DNA of 64,000 nt from NCBI GenBank assembly GCA_964398785.1, contig CAYNNQ010000007.1, forward strand, positions 1 through 64,000. Direction: 5' to 3'. The position numbers and the translations under genes are program-made. The notes under the pieces were generated by a model, which worked only from the letters and a program-made list of their open reading frames with translations, was not told the origin of the DNA and ran no database searches. The first letter of the stretch is position 1; each line of letters starts with the position of its first letter. Shown one piece after another: positions 28,101 through 36,048 of this stretch. This DNA comes from CAYNNQ01 sp964398785 (GTDB lineage: Bacteria; Desulfobacterota; Desulfovibrionia; Desulfovibrionales; Desulfonatronovibrionaceae).

Positions 28101-28402
28101 ATGCAGTGGCAACAGCCGCAGACGGGGCCGAGGCCTGGGAATATCTGGAAAATAACCCGGAAAAAGTGCAGCTTGTGGTAACGGATCTGGAGATGCCCAA
28201 TATGGACGGATTTGAACTTACCGAAAATATTCGCGGGGATGATCGCTTTGCCCATCTGGCGGTAATAGCCCTGACTTCCCTGGCCGGAGAGGATGACGTC
28301 GCTCGGGGAGAACAGGTGGGTATAGATGATTATCAAATCAAGATGGATAAACAAAAATTGCTGCAGAGCATTTTTGATTTTGTAAACAAGCACGCTGCGT
28401 AA
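25109..28402 (+). CDS. cheA: CheA-type histidine kinase with two CheW domains and a C-terminal receiver
   Basis: 1097 residues against about 650 in E. coli. HPt (about 1-105) with H48 in AAHSMKGGAGF; an intermediate domain (about 150-250); a Pro/Glu/Lys/Ala-rich linker (about 255-370); dimerisation (about 370-435); HATPase (about 440-610; LIRNSADHGIE, DDGKGMD, GRGVGMDVV); a CheW-like domain (about 612-800) split by an acidic low-complexity insert near 675-725; a second CheW-like domain (about 830-955); and a receiver (about 975-1097) with D1026 in VVTDLEMPNMDG. The receiver may be a phosphate sink or the output, since no cheY precedes it. The ATG at 25109 follows CCGGGGATTGACTT. Followed after 21 bases by its receptor. 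Confidence 0.95.
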   Translation: MMDDETLQMYVQEAREHLEDIETNLLDVEQAGDNFDPDQVNKVFRAAHSMKGGAGFLGLNNMKELAHKIENVLDMVRNYELSPTPDVVNIILLAFDRLSELVDNIAESNEMDISEHIQALTSIASNNLPTEEKDSVSREVDIADRNGRTVFTVPKLDLNQATKGGKYVYLLEFDLIHDVQRKDKKPLDLIKEMQSTGEIIEVKTDLEAVGSLEDEEPVNILPMYMLFASIIEPDIITTFLDMASDKILPVPVQEAEEQAEAGEKPGTEEKAPTQEEPEKEQAPEKGPAAEIPAEDEETSGKKAAEKPAAEEQKPAREAKTEQKPAPAQKGESSQEKPAPKGKPAEEGKGKSGGGSGAGSSPVQAETLRVQVSLLENLMNLAGELVLSRNQLMQAISSQDQRSVENSSQRIDLVTSELQEAIMLTRMQPVGNVFNKFPRVVRDMARELNKEIELDMEGKEVELDKTILESLSDPLTHLIRNSADHGIESPEERVAAGKKSTGRIILKAYHAAGQVNIEIQDDGKGMDADKIAGKAVEKGLISEEQVNKMLEMDKLQLIFLPGLSTSAQVSDVSGRGVGMDVVKSNLDKLGGQVEIKTELGKGTSILIKLPLTLAIIPSLLVSVGDDRFAVPQVNVVELIQIAADKVQERVEKVGEAEVLVLRGELIPLLELKQVLGMRGAEKDETCSESEQGENHGEGVSNPPSGAKGNPRSGENSGEECSESGISLDKGEDLNIVIVSAGSFKYGLVVDTLHDTVEIVVKPLGRHLKSCEGYAGATIMGDGKVALILDIVGLARLANLSSTAGVEQEEKGEEEAEKKQEEVHSLFLFNNAPGEHCAVPLSLVSRVEMIQAEQIEEVGGKKVIQYRGGSLPVFALEEVADVGHLELQGELVVIVFFIAEREVGVLASPPVDAVEVGVHIDDFTLKQKGIAGSMIVDKKTTLMVDIFEFVETVNPHWFRDKPAVAEGGSGNKKSGSTILLVEDSDFFRGQVQKFIEEEGYAVATAADGAEAWEYLENNPEKVQLVVTDLEMPNMDGFELTENIRGDDRFAHLAVIALTSLAGEDDVARGEQVGIDDYQIKMDKQKLLQSIFDFVNKHAA

Positions 28403-28423
28403 AGTAATTTTCAGGGGGGAAAA

Positions 28424-30436
28424 ATGAGAAATGTAAAGCTGGCGGTCAAGATCGGGGGCGGATTCGGACTGATAATAGTGATATTCTTGATCCTGGGTGG
28501 AATAAATGGATGGTACATGCTGGATATCAGGGACGGCGCGCAGGATCTAAACAATAAGTATATCCCGGAAGTGCGTCTGATGGAGGATTTCAAGGCCGAT
28601 TATGCCAAGGCCCGCATCGACTTTTCCAAGTATATTTTCACTTTTGAAAAGAAATACTACGAGGCCGGGATGGAGGACCTGCGGAATAGTCGCAGTGCCT
28701 TGAAAAAGCTGGGGGAGCTTGCAGAATCATACCCAGCTTTGAGTGCCTTGCGCAAGAACAGAGAGACGATTTCCAAGTCAATAAATGCTTATGACCAAAG
28801 CATGAAGGCTCTGCACAAAATTGGCCAGGAGTTCCATGGATTGCATGACCGCATGGACCAAGCCGCCGGGTCTTTGGAAAAAAATGTCGAGCAGTTTTTG
28901 GAAACACACAAGAAACATGTCCGGGAAGGAGGAAATGCCGGACTGCGGGAAATATACCTGATGAACGAGGTAATGGATTTAAATGACGGTATTCGGGTGG
29001 CCAATTTTAAATCCGTGGCCCGAAACGACATGAGTTTTGCCCGGAGCGCACTGGAAGACTTTGATAAGATTTACTCCAAGCTGGATAAAATCGAGGAGGA
29101 GACCGGGGACAAGAAGACCATGGCCCAGTTGCAAAACATACGCACGGCCCTGGGTGATTACAAACAGGCCATGGTCAGTATCCTTGAGGCGCACAAAAAG
29201 GTGGATTCCGAGTTGGCCAAATTAGTGGAGATCGGAGAAAACCTTTTGGATAAGACCGCAACGGTGGCCCAAAAAGGCATGGAGCGTACCGTGGAGGTGG
29301 GGCAAAGCAATGTAGACAACGTGGAATCCAGTATCTTCTTTTTTGCTGTGGGGCTTTTGATAACCTTGATTCTCGGTGCCTTTATTGCAGTGGTTTTGAC
29401 CCTGAGCGTAACCCGGCCGATATTCAAAGGAGTAAATTTCGCCAAGAGACTGGCTGAAGGGGATTTCAGCCAGGAGCTCGATATATCCCAGAAGGACGAA
29501 GTGGGTGTCCTTGCTCAGTCCCTGAACGAAATGGTCCGGAGCAACGCCCGGATGTTCAAGGATGTCAGCAGCGGAGTGGAGACCCTGGCTTCTTCTTCCA
29601 CCGAGTTGAACACCATATCCGAAGATGTGTCCAGCCGGGCGGAGGATACCGCCTCCAAGTCCAACTCTGTGGCTACCTCGGCAGAGGAGATGTCCACGAA
29701 TATGAACTCCATCGCTTCGGCCATGGAGCAGGCATCGACCAATGTGTCCACTGTTGCTTCCTCTTCGGAGGAGATGAGCACGACCATTTCCGAGATAGCC
29801 GAGAACTCGGAAAGGGCCAAGAGCATTACCGGGGACGCGGTCCAGAAGTCTCAGGAGACTTCCCAGCGGGTGGATGAATTGGGCAAAGCCGCTTCGGAGA
29901 TCAGCAAGGTCACGGAGAGTATAACAGCGATATCCTCCCAGACCAATCTACTGGCCCTGAATGCAACCATTGAGGCCGCCCGGGCCGGGGAAGCGGGCAA
30001 GGGCTTTGCGGTCGTGGCCAACGAGATCAAGGAATTGGCCCAGCAGACCGCCTCTGCCACGGGCGAAATCAAGGAGCGTATCCAGGCTATTCAAAACGCC
30101 ACTGATACCACTGTCTCCGAGATAGGGGAGATAAGCCAAGTCATAAATGATATTGATTCCATTATAAGCACGATTGCCACTGCGGTGGAGGAACAGTCGA
30201 CCACGACCAAGGATATTGCCGAAAACGTGGGGCAGGCATCGCAGGGAATCCAGGAAGTAAACGAGAATGTTTCCCAGAGTTCCAGCGTGGCCGGGGAAAT
30301 ATCCCGGGATATAAACGAAGTGAACAATTCGGCCAGCGAAATGTCCAACAGTAGCGCCCAGGTTAAGCAGAGCGCGGAAGAGTTGTCCAAGCTCTCGGAA
30401 AAGCTGAAGAATCTGGTTGCACATTTCAAGGTCTAA
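28424..30436 (+). CDS. Methyl-accepting chemotaxis protein with long helical periplasmic domain (HBM-like)
   Basis: 670 residues. TM1 at about 8-30, a purely helical periplasmic region of about 270 residues (31-300), TM2 at about 303-325, HAMP (about 326-380) and a signalling domain with TNLLALNATIEAARAGEAGK. The size and helical character fit the HBM (helical bimodular) sensor type, which in McpS binds TCA-cycle acids; ligand here unknown. Glu/Gln-rich methylation helices are visible on both sides of the tip. It has no CheR-tether pentapeptide. Placed between cheA and cheW, it is probably the dedicated receptor. Its signalling domain is very similar to that of the receptor at 22634. Confidence 0.93.
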   Translation: MRNVKLAVKIGGGFGLIIVIFLILGGINGWYMLDIRDGAQDLNNKYIPEVRLMEDFKADYAKARIDFSKYIFTFEKKYYEAGMEDLRNSRSALKKLGELAESYPALSALRKNRETISKSINAYDQSMKALHKIGQEFHGLHDRMDQAAGSLEKNVEQFLETHKKHVREGGNAGLREIYLMNEVMDLNDGIRVANFKSVARNDMSFARSALEDFDKIYSKLDKIEEETGDKKTMAQLQNIRTALGDYKQAMVSILEAHKKVDSELAKLVEIGENLLDKTATVAQKGMERTVEVGQSNVDNVESSIFFFAVGLLITLILGAFIAVVLTLSVTRPIFKGVNFAKRLAEGDFSQELDISQKDEVGVLAQSLNEMVRSNARMFKDVSSGVETLASSSTELNTISEDVSSRAEDTASKSNSVATSAEEMSTNMNSIASAMEQASTNVSTVASSSEEMSTTISEIAENSERAKSITGDAVQKSQETSQRVDELGKAASEISKVTESITAISSQTNLLALNATIEAARAGEAGKGFAVVANEIKELAQQTASATGEIKERIQAIQNATDTTVSEIGEISQVINDIDSIISTIATAVEEQSTTTKDIAENVGQASQGIQEVNENVSQSSSVAGEISRDINEVNNSASEMSNSSAQVKQSAEELSKLSEKLKNLVAHFKV

Positions 30437-30534
30437 CTTTGACCTGCCTGTTTCCAATCGCCCCCGCATTTGCGTGAGGCCTGTTTTGGAGTGTGCGGGT
30501 CGTGGCGGAAAGACTATACTACGGAGCGGGAGAA

Positions 30535-30978
30535 ATGGCCGAAGAAAAGAAAAGCGGTTTATTACAGCTGTCCTGTTTTTATCTGGGCAAGGCCCTGTGC
30601 GGGATCAATATCAACCAGGTACAGGAGATTAACAAGGAACTCTTGTTTACGGAGGTTCCCCAGTCTCCGGATTATGTCCTGGGGATAATGAACCTGCGGG
30701 GGAAGATTGTAACCATAATAGACATGGGAAAAAAACTGGGGCTGGGGCGGACGAAAATCACCGAGTACAGTCGGGTGGTCATCATCCAGTCCCGGGAAGA
30801 ATATGTGGGCTTGCTTGTGGACAGGATCACGGATGTGAACACAGTCCAGTGGGAGGAAGTTTCTCCTCCACCTTCGAATATAAAGGGTGTCCGGGGCAAG
30901 TATTTCCAGGGGGTGGTGCGCATTAAAAACGGGCTGGTAGCCATTGTGGATGTGGAAAAGGTCCTGGAAGAAGAATAA
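30535..30978 (+). CDS. cheW: CheW coupling protein
   Basis: 147 residues from the ATG at 30535, where GGAGCGGGAGAA precedes; an open frame from 30493 adds residues without homology. A single CheW domain: FYLGKALCGININQVQEI, MNLRGKIVTIIDMGKKLGL and GLLVDRITDVN are the usual signatures. It couples the receptor at 28424 to the CheA at 25109. It ends 14 bases before the phosphatase gene. Confidence 0.94.
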   Translation: MAEEKKSGLLQLSCFYLGKALCGININQVQEINKELLFTEVPQSPDYVLGIMNLRGKIVTIIDMGKKLGLGRTKITEYSRVVIIQSREEYVGLLVDRITDVNTVQWEEVSPPPSNIKGVRGKYFQGVVRIKNGLVAIVDVEKVLEEE

Positions 30979-30992
30979 ACAGGAGAGGTCCG

Positions 30993-32108
30993 ATGCGAGC
31001 AAAGCCGCTTATACTCGTGGTGGACGACTCTCCGCTTAACCGCAAGATGCTGCGCAAGATGCTCGGGCGCAGCGGATACGAACTCCTGGAAGCGGATAGC
31101 GGGCAGGCCGCTTTGGATATTGCCCGTGGAAGTGAACCGGATTTGATCCTTCTGGACATAATGATGCCCGGTATGGACGGATTCGCCGTGTGCACTGAAT
31201 TGCAGGCCGCGGCGCGGACTTCCGGCATACCGGTTATTTTTATTTCCGCCATGGATGATACGGACAGCATCGTAAAGGGGCTGGAAATCGGCGGGGTGGA
31301 CTATGTACGCAAACCCTTTGCCATGGCCGAAGTCCTGGCCCGTGTAAAGGTGCATCTTGGCTTGAAGTACGCCCGGGAAAGGCTGGTCCAGGATCAGATG
31401 AAAATGCTGGAGGAACTGGGGCAGACGCAAAAGTCTTTTCTTATTGACCCCCAGGATATGAGCGAAGCCCGTTTTGAATATGTCTTCCAACCGGTTTTGG
31501 AGGCTGGCGGAGATTTCTTGGATGTTGTCCATCTGGGGGAAGGTAATTACGCATACATAATAGCCGATGTCTCCGGGCACAGTTTGGGGACCGCCTATCT
31601 GACCTCGGCTTTGAAAATCGTTTTTGAGGAGAATTTGGCATTGGACCAGCCGGTGCAGGAAGTACTCTCCATTATAAATGCCGTGCTTAAGCGTGTATTG
31701 GGCGAGAGGCAGTTCCTCACCGCCGGCGTGACACTCATAAACCGTGAAGAGGGCAGCTTGAAGCATTTCAATGCCGGGCACCATCCTCCCGTCTTGGTCC
31801 CGGGCGCCGGGGAATCCGAGTTTCTGGAGGGATCCGGAGATCTTTTGGGGATGTTTGACAAAACAGAGTTCGGCTGTGTGGAAAGAGAGGTACAGACCGG
31901 CGACCGCATCTTTTTTTATACCGACGGGCTTATCGAGACTTCGGATTACGGGTATAGTGGTAAAAAAGCCAAAGAAGACTTGTACCGGGCCTGTATTTCC
32001 GCGAAAAAAGAGCCCTTGAAAACGGCCCTTGATCGCATAGTGCAGACTATGTGCCCCCCGCCGTGCGGTTTCCATGACGATATGATCATCATGGGTACGG
32101 AGATTTGA
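30993..32108 (+). CDS. Receiver-PP2C (RsbU/SpoIIE type) serine phosphatase
   Basis: 371 residues from the ATG after AGGAGAGGTCCG. Receiver (about 5-122) with DLILLDIMMPGMDG and RKPF, then a linker coiled coil and a PP2C-like domain (about 165-370) with the metal-binding motifs GGDFLD, ADVSGHS, HHPP, TDGLIE and a closing FHDD. The family dephosphorylates a STAS antagonist when activated; here activity is probably gated by phosphorylation of the receiver, perhaps by the operon's CheA. Its natural substrate is the STAS protein at 24714. The stop overlaps the next start by one base. Confidence 0.94.
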   Translation: MRAKPLILVVDDSPLNRKMLRKMLGRSGYELLEADSGQAALDIARGSEPDLILLDIMMPGMDGFAVCTELQAAARTSGIPVIFISAMDDTDSIVKGLEIGGVDYVRKPFAMAEVLARVKVHLGLKYARERLVQDQMKMLEELGQTQKSFLIDPQDMSEARFEYVFQPVLEAGGDFLDVVHLGEGNYAYIIADVSGHSLGTAYLTSALKIVFEENLALDQPVQEVLSIINAVLKRVLGERQFLTAGVTLINREEGSLKHFNAGHHPPVLVPGAGESEFLEGSGDLLGMFDKTEFGCVEREVQTGDRIFFYTDGLIETSDYGYSGKKAKEDLYRACISAKKEPLKTALDRIVQTMCPPPCGFHDDMIIMGTEI

Positions 32109-32557
32109 TGTTTGAATGTGTCTGCCGCAAAGAGGAATTATGCTTAAAAATTCCGGCCTGCTTGGAGGAAGTGGATCAAGTGGCCAAGCGTATGCAGGAT
32201 TGGTTGGAAGAACTGGGCCTGGGAGAGCACCTCTTCCGTCTCACTCTTTTGTTGCGGGAGGGGCTGAATAATGCCGTTGTACATGGAGCGGGGAATGACA
32301 GTAACAAATCGGTTTTTTTGTATATTGGCAGGAAGGGAGAGGAAATAATAATCCGCATTAAAGATCCCGGGCCGGGAATGGATCCCACGGCCGGAGAGCG
32401 ACCCTGCTGTTCCCCGGATCATTGTTCCGCGGACGGGTGGGGTCTTTCTTTATTGCACAGATACGGGGACGGAGTGGACTACGATTCGGAGAAAAAGGCT
32501 ACAGAAATTGTTTATTCCCTGCAGCACGGAGAACAGGAACCGCCGGAGAAGGAATAG
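32108..32557 (+). CDS. RsbW/SpoIIAB-like serine kinase (anti-sigma factor type)
   Basis: 149 residues; ATG overlaps the preceding TGA, with a TTG three bases upstream as alternative. GHKL ATPase boxes: N-box REGLNNAVVHG, G1 KDPGPGMDP, and G2 GWGLSLLHRYGD. A short Cys-rich stretch (PCCSPDHCS) sits between the boxes and is unusual. The family phosphorylates STAS antagonists and binds sigma factors. No sigma factor gene lies near, so the released target may be a different protein or be encoded elsewhere. cheB follows directly after the stop. Confidence 0.88.
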   Translation: MFECVCRKEELCLKIPACLEEVDQVAKRMQDWLEELGLGEHLFRLTLLLREGLNNAVVHGAGNDSNKSVFLYIGRKGEEIIIRIKDPGPGMDPTAGERPCCSPDHCSADGWGLSLLHRYGDGVDYDSEKKATEIVYSLQHGEQEPPEKE

Positions 32558-33652
32558 ATGAAACTCAAGGTGTTAGTTGTTGATGATACTATAGTTTACC
32601 GCAAGATTGTTTCGGATATCCTGAATGAATTTCCGGAAACAGAAGTGGTGGGCACGGCAAATAATGGACAGATTGCCCTTTCCCGCATCAAATCCCTGAA
32701 ACCGGACCTGGTCACCCTGGACGTGGAAATGCCGGTTATGGACGGATTGCAGGCTTTACAGGAGATAAAGTCGCAGAAGTTGGATGTGGGTGTGATTATG
32801 GTAAGTACCCTGACCAAGAGGGGAAGCGATATTACTATGCAGGCCCTGCAAATGGGTGCTTTTGACTTTGTAGCCAAACCTGAGGAAAGTGAAAGGGAGA
32901 AAAGCATCCAGGCTTTGCGCACTGCCTTACATCCCAAAATACGCGCTTTTTTGAAAAGACTGGATGTGCGTCGGGCTCTGAAAAAGGGTAAGAGCGTAAC
33001 CCAAGAGGGTAAGGATGTTCCTGTCCCGGCCGCCGGGAGTGAAGTCAAGCACAGGGATAGGGACCAAACCCGGACGGAAAAATCGGACATAGTAGCCATA
33101 GGCATTTCCACCGGCGGCCCGAATACCCTGACCGAGATGTTGCCCCAATTCCCCAAGGATATGCCCGTCCCCGTGGTAATTGTCCAGCATATGCCCGCCC
33201 TGTTTACTAAATCCCTCGCGGACAGCCTGAATACTCGATGTTCTTTGGAAGTGAGGGAAGCAAAGGAAGGAGAGGAGGTTTTGCCTCGCACGATATACAT
33301 AGCGCCGGGTGGCAAGCAGATGAAAGTGGCCACCGGAGCAGCGGGGAAAAAGATTATTCGGGTTACTGACGATCCCCCGGAAAATAACTGCAAACCCGCT
33401 GTGGATTATTTATTTCGTTCAGTGGCTCGGGAATATAAATCCAAGACTACCGCTGTGGTCATGACTGGTATGGGCAACGATGGTACTCTGGGCCTACGGG
33501 TGGTCAAGTCTTTCGGTGGACTGGGGATTGCCCAGAATGCTGAAACTTGCGTGGTATACGGGATGCCCAAGACGGCAATAGAGGCCGGGGTTGTGGATAT
33601 TGTCGCCCCCCTGGACAAAATGGCCCAGGAAATAATCAAAACCGTCAAGTAG
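32558..33652 (+). CDS. cheB: CheB protein-glutamate methylesterase/deamidase
   Basis: 364 residues. Receiver (1-120) with D55 in TLDVEMPVMDG, a charged linker (about 125-175) and the methylesterase domain. Catalytic Ser184 is in GISTGGPN, His in QHMP and Asp in GMGNDG. It removes methyl groups from the receptors when phosphorylated by CheA, giving adaptation. Its ATG abuts the stop of the kinase gene, so translation is probably coupled. Confidence 0.96.
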   Translation: MKLKVLVVDDTIVYRKIVSDILNEFPETEVVGTANNGQIALSRIKSLKPDLVTLDVEMPVMDGLQALQEIKSQKLDVGVIMVSTLTKRGSDITMQALQMGAFDFVAKPEESEREKSIQALRTALHPKIRAFLKRLDVRRALKKGKSVTQEGKDVPVPAAGSEVKHRDRDQTRTEKSDIVAIGISTGGPNTLTEMLPQFPKDMPVPVVIVQHMPALFTKSLADSLNTRCSLEVREAKEGEEVLPRTIYIAPGGKQMKVATGAAGKKIIRVTDDPPENNCKPAVDYLFRSVAREYKSKTTAVVMTGMGNDGTLGLRVVKSFGGLGIAQNAETCVVYGMPKTAIEAGVVDIVAPLDKMAQEIIKTVK

Positions 33653-33695
33653 TGCTGTCCAACTCCGAACCACCCCGACCGCATTTCAGGTACAC

Positions 33696-34556
33696 ATGAA
33701 AATAAACAAAGAAGATCTGCAGCTTTTCTCCGAGTATATTTATAATTTGACCGGAATAACCTTGGATGACAGCAAGGGATACTTGCTGGAAAACCGTTTC
33801 AAGACACTTCTGACTCAGGAAAATGCAAACAGCTTCCGCGAATTGTATGAAAAGGCCAAAGCGGACCGGAGCAAACGGCTGGAAAAGGCCATAGTCGATG
33901 CCATAACTACTCAAGAGACCCTTTTTTTTAGGGACAAGGCCCCTTTTGAGCTTTTAAAGCACAAAATAATCCCCGATCTTTTAGACAGCCGTAAAGCTAA
34001 ATCCGGAGGTAGGGGGGCGCCGATAAAAATCCGGATATGGAGTGCTGCCTGTTCCACTGGGCAGGAAGTTTACAGCATAGCCATAGCACTTAAAGAAGTA
34101 CTTCCCGACTTGGGCAAATACCAGATATCTATTCTGGGCACGGACATTTCGGATGAGGCCATTGCTCGGGCGAGTTACGGCAAATACAATTCTTTTGAAA
34201 TTGAGCGGGGAATGAGTTCGGATTCCCTGCGCAAGTATTTTAATCCAACCAATGATGGTCAGTGGAGGATAAAAGACGAAATTCGGGCCATGGTTGTATT
34301 CAAAAAACAGAATTTGATGCAGCCTTTTTCTTTGCTGGGACGGTTCGATATTGTTTTTTGCCGTAACGTGGCCATATATTTTAATGCAAAAGATAAAAAG
34401 GATCTATTTGAACGGATCGCCCGGGTAATGGAACCAGATGGATATCTTATTATTGGGGGCACCGAATCCCTTACCGGAGTGACAGATACCCTAGTTCCTC
34501 ATAGATATTTACGCTCCATTTATTACCGTTTGGCGAGCGGGAATAAAAAACAATGA
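33696..34556 (+). CDS. cheR: CheR chemotaxis methyltransferase
   Basis: 286 residues. An N-terminal helical domain (1-75) with TTQETLFFRD, then a SAM-binding Rossmann domain (SAACSTGQEVYSIA, GTDISDEAI, FDIVFCRNVAIYF). It methylates receptor glutamates and works against CheB. It is the last plus-strand gene of the operon, 43 bases after cheB, and ends 2 bases before the convergent receiver gene. No TPR extension, so it is the plain form. Confidence 0.95.
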   Translation: MKINKEDLQLFSEYIYNLTGITLDDSKGYLLENRFKTLLTQENANSFRELYEKAKADRSKRLEKAIVDAITTQETLFFRDKAPFELLKHKIIPDLLDSRKAKSGGRGAPIKIRIWSAACSTGQEVYSIAIALKEVLPDLGKYQISILGTDISDEAIARASYGKYNSFEIERGMSSDSLRKYFNPTNDGQWRIKDEIRAMVVFKKQNLMQPFSLLGRFDIVFCRNVAIYFNAKDKKDLFERIARVMEPDGYLIIGGTESLTGVTDTLVPHRYLRSIYYRLASGNKKQ

Positions 34557-34558
34557 CA

Positions 34559-34957
34559 TTAGGAGATTATCTTGGCCTGGCGTAGTGCGGAGAATATTTT
34601 TTCCTTGTCGAATGGCTTGACTACATAAGTGCTTACTTCTCCACGAAAGAAGGCTTGAGAGACATTTTTCGTGTCATCCAAGGCTGTGGCCATGATTGCC
34701 GGTACCTGATCGTCAAAATTAAAACCCTGTTCGCGTTCTATTTCCCGGATACCCTGTAGGGCTTCCTGTCCGTCCATTATCGGCATCATGATATCCATAA
34801 ATACCGCGGAGAATCCATTTCCCTTTTCAAGGGATTCTTTGTAGGCTTGGACCGCCTCTTCTCCGTTTTTTGCGGATACTGTTTCTCCAAATGCGCTTAG
34901 TATTTTTTCCAATATTTTGAGATTGAGCATGTCGTCTTCAGCTATCAGAAATTTCAT
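34559..34957 (-). CDS. Single-domain response regulator (CheY-like)
   Basis: 132 residues from the ATG at 34957, which has an ideal AGGAGGAAACA site; the open frame to 35008 is rejected. A receiver alone, with the acidic pocket in IAEDDMLNLK, phosphoacceptor Asp in FMDIMMPIMDG and the switch residues ATALDD and VVKPF. It faces the chemosensory operon and may be the diffusible output or a phosphate sink of its CheA, or belong to another kinase. Similarity to the receivers of the hybrid kinases leaves this open. Confidence 0.88.
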   Translation of the reverse strand: MKFLIAEDDMLNLKILEKILSAFGETVSAKNGEEAVQAYKESLEKGNGFSAVFMDIMMPIMDGQEALQGIREIEREQGFNFDDQVPAIMATALDDTKNVSQAFFRGEVSTYVVKPFDKEKIFSALRQAKIIS

Positions 34958-35123
34958 TGTTTCCTCCTGGTTTCCCTGCGTGTAAATTATAAAGCCTGAT
35001 TGTCCCAAATTTTATACACAAATATATACTGAGGAACATATCCGTTCGTCAATAGACTGGACATATCTGCTCATTGATTCTTTGTTCAAGGAAGCGATAA
35101 AACCATAGAAGGGCTAATCTGTT

Positions 35124-35915
35124 ATGGACACCGTTTATCTAAAGGACCTCTATCTCCCGGAAGCTCCTCGGGTAAAAGATAGGCGAAACGGATTCTGGGA
35201 GAAGATGTTTTTGTATTCAGAAGCAGATTCCAGTCTGGACCGGGCATGGGAGCTGTTCAGGGAAGGAAGGATGCAGGTCTGGGACAGCGTGCTCTGCGAG
35301 CAACAGACGCGGGGCCGGGGGAGAATGCGCCGGAGATGGTCTTCCCCGCGGGGGAATATTTATGCCGCCTGGCTTTGGCCTACTCCGGCGCCCGAGTGGA
35401 GGAATCTGCTTTCTTTCATGTCGGCATATATATTGTGCATGGTACTGCGGGAAATGGGATTCGGAGTTCTAGTGAAATGGCCAAACGACCTGTGGTCGGA
35501 CAAGGGTAAGGTGGGCGGAATATTGGTGGAGGAAAAAGAAAATACCTTTATGGTGGGAGTGGGGATTAACGTATTTGCTCCGCCAGACAAGGGGGAACTG
35601 CGTGGGGATGGCCTGCGAGATTCGGATGGTTTGGGGGATGGACCCGGGGGGGTGTCAATTCCTGCATTGTGGGCCCGGCTTGTCTATTGGAGCCGTAGAT
35701 GGTATGATCTAAACCTTCAAACCGCCACAATTGAGGAATTTCTCCGGGAATACGAAGCGATCATGGCCTGGTTGGGGCAAACGGTTCGGCTAAGCTCTGA
35801 AGGACGGATTGTAACCGGTGAAATACGGGGAATCAACTGCAAAGGGGAGATTTTGCTCAAAAAAGGGGAAAGCATTTCCGCGATTAGTTCGGGCAGCTTT
35901 TTGCCATTTCCCTGA
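35124..35915 (+). CDS. birA: Biotin-protein ligase (no DNA-binding domain)
   Basis: 263 residues. The catalytic domain has the biotinyl-AMP loop in TRGRGRMRRRWSSPRGNI and KWPNDLW, followed by GKVGGILVEE and the small C-terminal beta domain. No N-terminal helix-turn-helix, so it is a monofunctional ligase rather than an E. coli-type repressor. An acidic/Gly-rich stretch (DSDGLGDGPGG) interrupts the catalytic domain. It sits before pyc, whose carrier domain is the obvious substrate. Its TGA at 35913-35915 lies inside a 7 bp direct repeat flanking MITE copy C. Confidence 0.93.
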   Translation: MDTVYLKDLYLPEAPRVKDRRNGFWEKMFLYSEADSSLDRAWELFREGRMQVWDSVLCEQQTRGRGRMRRRWSSPRGNIYAAWLWPTPAPEWRNLLSFMSAYILCMVLREMGFGVLVKWPNDLWSDKGKVGGILVEEKENTFMVGVGINVFAPPDKGELRGDGLRDSDGLGDGPGGVSIPALWARLVYWSRRWYDLNLQTATIEEFLREYEAIMAWLGQTVRLSSEGRIVTGEIRGINCKGEILLKKGESISAISSGSFLPFP

Positions 35916-35918
35916 AAA

Positions 35919-36048
35919 GATGTGCCTGCAAAAAAGTGTTTTTGCAGGCAGTTTTAAGTTGTTAAGTGTTAAGTTTTAAATAAAATCAGATAGTTGCACA
36001 ATTTAACTTGTACATTTAATTCCGGATTTAGACTTTTTGCAGATGCCT
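35919..36048 (+). repeat. MITE-like element, copy C, with flanking direct repeats
   Basis: 130 bp, the longest copy. It begins GATGTGCCTGCAAAAAAG and ends in GACTTTTTGCAGATGCCT, whose reverse matches the left end. CTGAAAA occurs directly on both sides (35912-35918 and 36049-36055), as expected of a target-site duplication. The left repeat includes the birA stop codon. The interior contains AGTTTTAAATAAAATCAGA and GTTGCACAATTTAAC, shared in part with other copies. Confidence 0.85.
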
